Below are positions 14,906-21,374 of a stretch of 21,374 nt of DNA, piece by piece. The notes below the pieces were generated by a model. That model was given only the letters and a program-made list of their open reading frames with translations, did not search any database and was not told the DNA's origin. The stretch's first letter is position 1. Each line of letters starts with the position of its first letter. This DNA comes from JAMDCX01 sp049977145. GTDB taxonomy: Bacteria > Planctomycetota > Phycisphaerae > WQYP01. The position numbers were made by a program, and so were the translations under genes. Where the stretch lies: contig JBMFGW010000068.1 of the NCBI GenBank assembly GCA_049977145.1, positions 1 through 21,374 of the forward strand, in the 5' to 3' direction.

Positions 14906-17900
14906 ATGCAACGGAACGATATATACGATACCGGATTCTTTGACAGCCACACCCGCCGAAGCCTGCTCTCCGCGCGCACGATCCTACCGCCGGTCTTCGA
15001 AATACTTCGTCCGAAAACCGTGGTGGATATTGGCTGCGGTGAAGGAACATGGCTGCGTGCGGCAACGGAGCTTGGCGCATCAGAAATTCTGGGAATTGAT
15101 GGCAATTATGTCGATCGATCCAGGTTGCTTATTGCGCCGCAAGACTTTGTAAGCGGTGATCTTGAAACCAACCGCGTCGCAGCAATCCTCGGCGCAGCAC
15201 CTCGTATCCCGTTCGACTTGGTAATGTGTTTGGAGGTTGCCGAGCATCTCTCCTACAGCCGCGCAGAATCATTCGTGGAAGACCTTACCCAACTCGGCGA
15301 AGTCATTCTATTCTCTGCTGCAATCCCTTACCAATACGGAACCAATCACATCAACGAACAATGGCCAGAGTTCTGGGCTTTGTTATTCCGGGCGCAGGGA
15401 TTTCTTTGTTTCGACTGGTTGCGGCACCGCTTTTGGACGCACCCTGATGTTGATTGGTGGTATGCCCAAAACGTGCTTATGTTCGCGCGAGCTAAGAGTT
15501 CGGCGGCAGCAATGCTGCCGAGCGAATCACTAGTTACACAGGGTAGCCTCTCACTGGTACATCCTGAGACGTTTCTGGTAAATCTGCTCTCGTTGTTCCG
15601 TGTCCATCGAAAGAAAGCCATTGACGAAGAGCGAATTGATTTCCACGCGGTTTCTTACGCTTACCAAGATGGATCCGCGGTGCCGCCATCTTTACAGGCC
15701 CTTGCGCGTGCCAAGGCCGTCAGTTCCGACAGCCACGATGTGTTTCCATGGACACGTATGGAAATCGGCGACCCTGAGGCGACGATTGACCAGTTGCAGC
15801 GTGAGCAAACCACGGAGTTGGCCCACCACACCGCGGAACTCACCAATATCCGGTCTCAATCAATCGAATCGCTCGCTAGGCTGGCGCAGTTGCATTCCGA
15901 GGAACTCGCCCGCCAGCTTGTGCAATCCGGGGAATTTCGCGCCCGGCTGGTGGATGCGACGGCGACAATCGAAGAACTCCGCTCGGCGCACGCCGCCGAC
16001 ATCAAGCAACGAACTGATGAAGCCGACCATATGCGCGCACAACTCGCTGAGCGTACCACACAGTGCGAGCAACTTGGCGCCCGGCTGGCGGATGCGACGG
16101 CGACAATCGAAAAACTCCGCTCGGCGCACGCCGCCGACATCAAGAAACGAACTGATGAAGCTGAGTATATGCGAGCACAACTCGCCGCCAGCAGCGCCGC
16201 CGGAACGCAGCAAAAGCAGCTTCACGAGCAGGAGACGAAGCGGCACTTGGATGAGCTGGTTGAGTCCCGCGCACAGGTGGCGCAGCTCGTCCAGCGGTTA
16301 ACCATGATTGAAACCAGCTTTGCGTGGCGGTTTACCATACCAATGCGAGCTATCGCCTCTCGGTTTCCACGCTTGGCAGAATTAGGGTACAAATTACGGA
16401 AGGCCTTCTGGCGGGCATTTACTGGCGGGATGCCACGCCCGTGGCGTCGCCGGCTGCGCCGCCCTGTGACGGTAGAATTGCCGTCGATATCTGCTTCCCC
16501 GCCGTCCCGGAGCAGCAGGTTACGGGTAATTTATCTTTCGGGTGAGCCGGATACGCCGGGAAATGCGTATCGTATCGTCCGTTATGCAAGTGCGGCGCGG
16601 GCTGCGGGAATGGAAACCAGCCTGCTACGTTTGGACGAGTTGCCGGCAAAGCTTAGCGAAATTATCGCAGCGGATATTTTGGTGGTCTGGCGCGCGAGTT
16701 GGAATCCAGCACTGGCGGCGGCGGTAGATGCGACGCATCGTGGCGGCGGAAAGGTGGTCTTTGATGTTGATGACCTGATGTTTAATCCCGATTTAGCTAC
16801 CGCGGAGATTATTGATGGAATCCGCAGTCAAAAATTTCCGCAGGAAGTGGTTCAACGCCATTACGCCGCAATTCGTGAGGCGATGGCCGCAGCGGATTTT
16901 TGCACGGCACCGACAGAAAGTCTTGCATTCCATATCCGTCGCGCTTATAAGCCGGCATTTGTGTTGCCCAATGGGTTCGACGAAATCACACTTGAGAAAT
17001 CCCGGCTCGCCACGCGACGGCGAAGGTTAGCTCCGGCTGATGGAGTACTGCGAATTGGATACGCTGGAGGAACGCGTACGCATCAACGCGATTTCAAGCA
17101 GGCCGCAGCAGCGGTGGCCAGGATTATGCGGGAAAACCCCGGCTGTCGCCTAGTATTATTCCGCAACCCGGATGGAAACCACCTGCTGGATGTGACAGAG
17201 TTTCCGGAGTTGTCGGAGGTTCAAGACCACATTGAATGGCGGAATACCGTGCCTTTGGAGAATCTTCCGGAGGAACTGGCCCGATTGGATATAAACATCG
17301 CGCCACTGGAGGTTGGAAACCCTTATTGCGAGTGTAAAAGTGAACTAAAATATTTTGAGGCCGCCTTAGTTGACGTATGCACCGTTGCATCCCCCACTGA
17401 GCCCTTTCGGCGCGCAATCCACCACGGGGAAAATGGTTTTCTCGCAAATAACCCGGACGAATGGTATGCCGCGCTGCGGCGATTAGTTGAGGATTCGAAA
17501 CTCCGGTACCGTCTCGGACGAATCGCCTTCTACGAGGCCTTACGGACCTACGGTCCACGGCAGCGTGTGGAGGCGTTGCGATCCGTAGTCACGCAGATTC
17601 AGGGCGACGCTGCAGGCGTTCGCGCTTTCGAGTTGGATTTACACCGTATGCAGGCACCAAGGCCGCCTCTACCGTATGTGCCGGAATCCGACCAGCTGAT
17701 GCTGACCGACCGCCTTGGTACCAGTGAAATCTCTATTGTTGTGCCACTGTATAATTACGCGCAATATGTTGTGGAGGCGCTTGAGTCGGTGCGGAACCAG
17801 ACGCTTCCAATCCTTGACCTCATTGTGGTCGATGATTGCTCCACTGACAACTCCTTGGAGATTGTGTTGGAATGGACGAAGCAACATGCAGAACGTTTCA

Positions 17901-18493
17901 ACCGCGTGGTTGTTATGCATAACAGGACCAATCAGGGCTTAGGGCTTACCCGCAACATCGGCTTTGACGCGGCGGAGACTCCTTTTATCCTTCCATTGGA
18001 CGCGGATAACCGTCTCGTGTCGGTGTGTTGCGAGGAGCTTCTGGCGGCCATGAGAGGATCCGGACTGGCCTTTGCACACCCACTAATCCGCCAGTTTGGG
18101 GAAACAAGCTATATTATGGGGAACCGACCTTTCGCACCGGTTCAGCTCACCGGCGGCAACTACATTGACGCAATGGCGGCGATCGCGAAGGACGCGTGGG
18201 TGCTGGCGGGGGGCTACGATGGTACACGCTCAGGCTGGGAGGATTTCGACCTTTGGTGCCGGATGGTAGAGGCCGGACTGTGTGGTAAACAAGTTGGGGT
18301 GGCACCTCTTGCGGAATATCGGGTTCACGGGTCGTCCATGCTGCGTACGCAGACAGATATTGCCGCTAATAAGCGGAAAGCCATTTCCCAAATGGAGGCA
18401 CGCCATTTCTGGCTGACTCTGGTTGACGAAACGCAGCGCGATCTGACGGCTAAATGGTGCCGCTCTCGCACGCGAAAGGACGCCGGGGGATAG
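14906..18493 (+). CDS. Methyltransferase / coiled-coil / GT4 / GT2 multidomain glycan enzyme
   Basis: This 1195-residue protein probably assembles and caps a surface polysaccharide at the cytoplasmic membrane face. Residues 1-220 are a class I SAM-dependent methyltransferase with VVDIGCGEGTW (Asp41) and LVMCLEVAEHL. Residues about 294-466 are a heptad-type coiled coil, possibly a molecular ruler, with two nearly identical 46-residue units. A TSFAWRFTIPMR motif (about 470-481) matches the SWRxTxPLR linker common before glycosyltransferase domains. About 536-920 is a GT4-type domain ending in the nucleotide-sugar motif ECKSELKYFE (809-818) and an HHGENGFL. About 940-1180 is a GT2 domain with ISIVVPLYNYAQYVVEAL, VVDDCSTDNS, the DAD metal site (Asp1032, Asp1034) and GWEDFDLW. 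AGGA nine bases before the ATG supports the start. It follows the ABC exporter by 138 bases and is probably co-transcribed. Confidence 0.93.
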   Translation: MQRNDIYDTGFFDSHTRRSLLSARTILPPVFEILRPKTVVDIGCGEGTWLRAATELGASEILGIDGNYVDRSRLLIAPQDFVSGDLETNRVAAILGAAPRIPFDLVMCLEVAEHLSYSRAESFVEDLTQLGEVILFSAAIPYQYGTNHINEQWPEFWALLFRAQGFLCFDWLRHRFWTHPDVDWWYAQNVLMFARAKSSAAAMLPSESLVTQGSLSLVHPETFLVNLLSLFRVHRKKAIDEERIDFHAVSYAYQDGSAVPPSLQALARAKAVSSDSHDVFPWTRMEIGDPEATIDQLQREQTTELAHHTAELTNIRSQSIESLARLAQLHSEELARQLVQSGEFRARLVDATATIEELRSAHAADIKQRTDEADHMRAQLAERTTQCEQLGARLADATATIEKLRSAHAADIKKRTDEAEYMRAQLAASSAAGTQQKQLHEQETKRHLDELVESRAQVAQLVQRLTMIETSFAWRFTIPMRAIASRFPRLAELGYKLRKAFWRAFTGGMPRPWRRRLRRPVTVELPSISASPPSRSSRLRVIYLSGEPDTPGNAYRIVRYASAARAAGMETSLLRLDELPAKLSEIIAADILVVWRASWNPALAAAVDATHRGGGKVVFDVDDLMFNPDLATAEIIDGIRSQKFPQEVVQRHYAAIREAMAAADFCTAPTESLAFHIRRAYKPAFVLPNGFDEITLEKSRLATRRRRLAPADGVLRIGYAGGTRTHQRDFKQAAAAVARIMRENPGCRLVLFRNPDGNHLLDVTEFPELSEVQDHIEWRNTVPLENLPEELARLDINIAPLEVGNPYCECKSELKYFEAALVDVCTVASPTEPFRRAIHHGENGFLANNPDEWYAALRRLVEDSKLRYRLGRIAFYEALRTYGPRQRVEALRSVVTQIQGDAAGVRAFELDLHRMQAPRPPLPYVPESDQLMLTDRLGTSEISIVVPLYNYAQYVVEALESVRNQTLPILDLIVVDDCSTDNSLEIVLEWTKQHAERFNRVVVMHNRTNQGLGLTRNIGFDAAETPFILPLDADNRLVSVCCEELLAAMRGSGLAFAHPLIRQFGETSYIMGNRPFAPVQLTGGNYIDAMAAIAKDAWVLAGGYDGTRSGWEDFDLWCRMVEAGLCGKQVGVAPLAEYRVHGSSMLRTQTDIAANKRKAISQMEARHFWLTLVDETQRDLTAKWCRSRTRKDAGG
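15941..16186 (+). repeat. In-gene tandem duplication, period 138 bp
   Basis: The segment starting GCCCGGCTGGTGGATGCGAC at 15941 recurs at 16079 as GCCCGGCTGGCGGATGCGAC, and the two stay nearly identical at DNA level for over 100 bases. The period of 138 bases equals 46 codons, so the frame and the coiled-coil register are kept. The near identity at synonymous positions indicates a recent event. Confidence 0.9.
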
Positions 18494-18820
18494 GGAATTT
18501 ATTGACTCACATATTCCAAGACCTCCATTAAAAATGGTGCCACGTCAGAGGCGCGCACCGCGCTGATGAATATCCACCCTCCATATTCAACCCATTTCTG
18601 TGGCTACGCCGAGAAAGGCCGAAAAGCGCAGTGCTCTCCGCCCCTGTTGCGGCGGCATCACGACTTAGCTCGCAAAACCATGAGATTTTCATAAGCCCAG
18701 GCACGCCGTGATATTGGGGAAAGCGAGAAAGCGAAACGGGGACGCATCTAGTGTTCGGGGATAGCAGCGGTTTTTATGGCGGTTGTTTGCGGGACCGGGG
18801 CGTTGGTGCAAGGACTTTAT
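18494..18820. other. Stretch with no gene seen
   Basis: About 330 bases follow the large glycosyltransferase gene. No frame is convincing on either strand, and no clear intrinsic terminator follows the stop. The phrase AAAGCGAGAAAGCGAAACGG near 18719 is low-complexity. It is probably decayed accessory DNA. Confidence 0.5.
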
Positions 18821-18931
18821 CTACACGCTGTCCCACGGCACGCAATAATCATTTTAGGATAACCGCTCACTGCGTTCCACCGGTGCAATCACCAGCCCCG
18901 GCGCAGTTTTCAATTTTGGATAGGTATCGCG
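18821..18931 (-). pseudogene. C-terminal fragment of a DUF4143-type ATPase, interrupted by a stop
   Basis: Read on the minus strand, 37 codons give TYPKLKTAPGLVIAPVER, then SERLS, a TAA stop, then NDYCVPWDSV and a final TAG. From family knowledge this is the conserved end of AAA_14/DUF4143 proteins (RETYPKLxIAPGLVIAPVERxERLSENDYxLPWD). The GAA codon for Glu in SEND has become TAA. Nothing upstream encodes the rest of the protein. A second, less decayed copy is at 20621-20755, with close DNA identity. Confidence 0.75.
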
Positions 18932-19059
18932 GCTCGCCACTCTGAATTCCTTGCAATGCGTTTACGCGGTGCTATCCGTCGAGTCCTGATCCACCATAGC
19001 CTGCCCGACATCGCAGCACCAACGCGTCACTTGCAAAAGCGTCAAAGCCGTGTTGGCAG

Positions 19060-19187
19060 ATGCCGCGTTCGCCTGCGGCAAGTCGGCGCGCCAAATAGTA
19101 CCGGTGCCGGTGTTCGAGTTCGATATGACCTTCGACACCCGGAAGGTACCGCTCGCCGGTCCAAGGAAGATCTGGAATATCAGTCAT
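19060..19187 (-). pseudogene. N-terminal fragment of a SAM-dependent methyltransferase
   Basis: The frame from ATG 19187 reads TDIPDLPWTGERYLPG, then IELEHRHRYYLARRLAAGE. From family knowledge, (T/S)GERxxPG...IxxEHxHRYxxAxxLxxGK is the standard opening of a class I methyltransferase family often linked to glycosyltransferase loci, and it is directly followed by VLDIACGEGYG. Here the sequence becomes unrelated at that point and ends at 18972, so the SAM-binding motif is missing. There is no ribosome-binding site. It is probably a broken remnant. Confidence 0.55.
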
Positions 19188-19416
19188 GTAAGGTACTGTC
19201 ACAGGCCCAATAGGCCCGGTTGCCGTCACGAATTGCGCGAGCTATCAAGCCTAACCAGGGTATATGTATCGCCTAAATTTAAGCGCAGAACAGTACTGGT
19301 TCAAACTTGATATGTTATCGTCCATTGTGCGTGCCATCAAAACAAACACAATTTTCCCTCGCATTCCGAGATACCCAGTGCCGGACTGCATCACGCCACG
19401 ACGCTTCCGCGCAGGG

Positions 19417-19842
19417 CTAACCCGGATGCTTGAATAATTGGCTCAATAAGGGTGTGATTGACGCTCGAACTTCACGGGCAAGATCAAGAGCCACGCGGGT
19501 TTCTTTCAGGTCTGGCTCCAGTTGATCGCCGGGATAGCGGCATGCGGTGGCATAGGTATTGAGTACCAGCACATTGATCAAGCCACTTGCCAATTCACTA
19601 TTACAGGACTCGATCAACTGGAGAAGTTTTCCCAGGTCATGGGTCTTGGGAACCTCGACGTTCCAATGCGTCAGGAGCGCTTTAAGATATTTTTCCACCG
19701 CCTGCTGCGAATGAAAACAGGATGGACCCAGCAGCGGGGGATCACGAGTGAGCAGAGTTTCGGCTGCAGCCAGATCATCGCTGGCCTTGGAAACCCACTC
19801 GGCGACGAGCTGCGGACCAGGCTCCTGGTCAGGCGGCTTCAT
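19417..19842 (-). CDS. HEPN-domain protein (toxin-type partner of MNT)
   Basis: This 141-residue all-helical HEPN protein follows the MNT gene with a 14-base overlap, the standard arrangement of HEPN/MNT toxin-antitoxin modules. Family features are the N-terminal VAEWVSKASDDLAAAETLL, the central CFHSQQAVEKYLKALL (42-57), PKTHDLGKLL (65-74) and the ending ATACRYPGD (98-106). In studied pairs HEPN proteins are RNases whose activity is blocked by the MNT partner. The canonical R-x4-6-H nuclease motif is not evident here, as usual for the subgroup with an ARYPG-like end, so nuclease activity is uncertain. GGAAGGGTGA precedes the ATG. It is intact, unlike most neighbours. Confidence 0.9.
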   Translation of the reverse strand: MKPPDQEPGPQLVAEWVSKASDDLAAAETLLTRDPPLLGPSCFHSQQAVEKYLKALLTHWNVEVPKTHDLGKLLQLIESCNSELASGLINVLVLNTYATACRYPGDQLEPDLKETRVALDLAREVRASITPLLSQLFKHPG

Positions 19843-20149
19843 AGATCACCCTTCCATATTTATTTGCCGGGTGTGCAATTCCGCCGACGGCATTTTTGCT
19901 TTCTTCAAACCACTGACTGGAAATAAACACGATATCAAACGGATGGTCAATGCCCCAGAGAGCCCTTCGAACGCGGGCGTATTGACTCCGCTGATTGCTG
20001 ATATCCGGCTCAACAATCAAGAGATCAATGTCGCTGTCACGCGACATGCGATCGGTCGCGGCGGAGCCAAAGAGAATGATCTTATCGGGTTTGGCCACTG
20101 TAAGCACCCGTCGGACAATCTCGCTTAGTGTTTGTTCATCGATCCCCAT
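19829..20149 (-). CDS. MNT-type minimal nucleotidyltransferase (antitoxin-type)
   Basis: This 106-residue protein has the polymerase-beta-like minimal nucleotidyltransferase fold. The catalytic signature GSx10DxD is exact: Gly28-Ser29, then Asp40-Ile41-Asp42 (SDIDLLIVE). A third acidic residue, Asp72, lies in PFDIVFIS. In characterised HepT/MntA pairs the MNT protein AMPylates and inactivates the HEPN toxin, and all the residues needed for that are present. The ATG at 20149 has AGGTGAGG directly upstream. It is the first gene of a two-gene operon with the HEPN gene and has a promoter at 20214-20242. Confidence 0.92.
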   Translation of the reverse strand: MGIDEQTLSEIVRRVLTVAKPDKIILFGSAATDRMSRDSDIDLLIVEPDISNQRSQYARVRRALWGIDHPFDIVFISSQWFEESKNAVGGIAHPANKYGRVIYEAA

Positions 20150-20213
20150 GCCTCACCTGTTCAATTGGCCCCGCCATTGTCAAGCCAAACACCCAACGTT
20201 GCAACTGACGTTT

Positions 20214-20242
20214 ATTATAACCTCCCCGCACTCCGTGGTGAA
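20214..20242 (-). promoter_or_regulatory. Sigma70-type promoter of the MNT-HEPN operon
   Basis: On the minus strand TTCACC (20242-20237) and a perfect TATAAT (20219-20214) are spaced by 17 bases. Transcription would start near 20207, about 58 bases before the MNT ATG. No clear operator palindrome was identified around it. Confidence 0.55.
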
Positions 20243-20253
20243 TTGCCAATGCG

Positions 20254-20451
20254 TTAAATAATTTTCATATTTTCATAGTTTGCTTTATGACCGGCATCGC
20301 ACGGGTCTGGACATGAAGCCTTCCACGGTAACTGGAAGTTCCCTCGGACAGGTGGCTTGCCATAGGCAAGGCGTGTCGCGCCGCCGACGAGTTCTTCCAA
20401 TTTTCCCGCCACCCGGCCATGCAGAGATACTTTTGCGGTTCTATAATGCAT
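20254..20451 (-). pseudogene. HipA N-terminal-like fragment
   Basis: A 65-codon frame starts at ATG 20451 with AGAGGA six bases upstream. It opens TAKVSLHGRVAGKLEEL, then AYGKPPVRGNFQLPW. From family knowledge, this resembles the first 40-50 residues of HipA-N (Couple_hipA) domains (xVYxHGxxAGxLEE...Y..GxPxSLSLP). The similarity ends around residue 45 and the remainder looks random. No kinase domain follows. It is probably a truncated hipA remnant, though a short standalone protein is possible because the ribosome-binding site is good. The match is modest and made by eye. Confidence 0.35.
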
Positions 20452-20620
20452 CAGTCATCCTCTGATTCGGAGCTATATCGACATAGCTTACTTTTTTACC
20501 GAACACAAAAGTATGCCAATAACCTGCCACCATTCAATCATCTTTGAACAATGTTTGCCCGATCGGGTTAAAAACGTAATTTGCGCCAGCGGTGGTGGCT
20601 CTCAGCAAAGACATGATGAT

Positions 20621-21206
20621 TCATACATTGTCCCACGGCAAGCAATAATCATTTTCGGATAACCGCTCGATGCGTTCCACCGGTGCAATCACCAGCCCCG
20701 GCGCAATTTTCAATTTTGGATAGGTTTCACGAAAGGACTCTATTCCTCTGGTGTCCCCCTCGATGGTCGAGAAGATAATTTAACCTCCATCGGGTAAAAG
20801 GTGCCATCACGTTCCAGCAATAAATCAACTTCGGCACCGCTGTGGCTTCGCCAATGGTACATGCTCGATGGAGTGGAAAGCGTGGCGGAAAGTTTTCGGA
20901 TTTCACCCGCGACGGCGGTTTCAAAAAGCGCCCCCGTCAGTGGATGGCCGGATAAGGTCGATGGTGCGGAAATTCTCTGGAGACTGCATGACAGTCCTGT
21001 ATCGGAGAGGTATCCTTTGGGTTTGCCGCTGATTCTTTTGATCGTATTGCCGTGATAAGCCGGTGTCTCAAACCACTGGAACGGGCCTGTCCGGCGAGGC
21101 GCAACCATTCACGACGATACCGATTAGCCATTTCGGCAACGGCCACCTCCTTGAAATTTACGCTTCGGAAGATCGCCTGCATTGTGGTGCGGGCTTGCCA
21201 GGGCAC
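20621..21206 (-). pseudogene. Frameshifted DUF4143-type ATPase (C-terminal half)
   Basis: This is the C-terminal domain of an AAA_14/DUF4143 ATPase, a family of predicted ATPases frequent in accessory regions. The central frame (to 21108) reads FQWFETPAYHGNTIKRI, GYLSDTGL, GHPLTGALFETAV and HWRSHSGAEVDLLLERDG. At the C-run 20755-20759 one base is missing and the protein switches frame to DTRGIESFRETYPK, then LKIAPGLVIAPVERIERLS and DYCLPWDNV, ending at TGA 20621. On the 5' side an in-frame TGA (21109-21111) separates it from a different frame (to about 21206) that plausibly held the helix-turn-helix linker. The ATPase domain is not seen. It is decayed, unless the G/C-run shift is a sequencing error. 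Confidence 0.75.
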
Positions 21207-21374
21207 CCGACCGAATCTCCATGAACGGCGGCTGGGGGGCGTATGTGCTGCGTTGCCAACTTGGAATCAGGCCCGGAAATTCAACGAAAATCTATGCCGG
21301 GCCTGTGACAGATTCTGCCAGGTCTCTGGGGGCCCAATCACTAACTTTTTAGCGCAGTGGCTCATTATCTCCCT

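Noticed and set aside
14435..14950. 171-codon minus-strand frame over the exporter end and following gap
   Set aside because: Antisense to the ABC ATPase motifs; the part in the gap shows no family signal.
15856..16246. Minus-strand frames with repeated peptides inside the glycosyltransferase gene
   Set aside because: The peptide repeats come from the 138-bp duplication read antisense.
21181..21374. Open plus-strand frame to the window end with CRACDRFC-type cysteines
   Set aside because: No start codon context, no recognised family, and it runs antisense to the decayed DUF4143 locus; too short to support.

Overview
The window looks like a bacterial chromosome segment with conserved housekeeping and envelope genes in the middle and decayed accessory DNA at both ends. 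A heptosyltransferase-like GT9 enzyme and a lipid-flippase-type ABC exporter point to a Gram-negative-type envelope. The intergenic regions hold mosaic, phrase-like repeats, the exporter carries a large extracytoplasmic insert, and there is a very large multidomain glycosyltransferase. Together these suggest a PVC-group or planctomycete-like (perhaps Phycisphaerae-like) environmental genome. That placement is an inference from style, with no rRNA or marker tree behind it.

Left arm (1-4056). Positions 1-723 hold no convincing gene. An apparently intact DUF262-DUF1524 (GmrSD-type) restriction protein lies at 802-2784 on the minus strand between two gene remnants on the same strand. Upstream is a 44-codon stub matching the start of PLD-domain helicases (2923-3057). 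Downstream, directly after the gmrSD stop and in the same frame, is a 25-codon stub matching the C-terminal tail of type IIG/N6-adenine methylases (724-801). This looks like a collapsed defence island. Positions 3100-4056 are repeat mosaic with a 15-unit, 9-bp minisatellite.

Centre (4057-11276). A complete, proofreading-competent DNA polymerase I gene (polA) is flanked by two copies of the repeat mosaic in direct orientation. A tight four-gene minus-strand operon follows, in transcription order: tRNA-dihydrouridine synthase, GT9 glycosyltransferase, Maf nucleotide pyrophosphatase and a secreted YbhB/PEBP-like protein. A third partial copy of the repeat mosaic lies just upstream of this operon.

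Right centre (11723-18493). Three plus-strand genes lie here: an alpha/beta hydrolase; an MsbA-like ABC exporter with a PDZ-like insert in its first extracytoplasmic loop; and a 1195-residue protein joining a methyltransferase, a coiled coil with a recent internal duplication, a GT4 domain and a GT2 domain. The last two look like a surface-glycan assembly and export pair.

Right arm (18494-21374). This is a second accessory scrapyard. It holds an intact HEPN/MNT toxin-antitoxin pair with a good promoter, two separate remnants of the same DUF4143-type ATPase tail (one frameshifted, one cut by a stop), a truncated methyltransferase N-terminus and a HipA-N-like fragment. I found no rRNA, convincing tRNA, CRISPR array or intact transposase.
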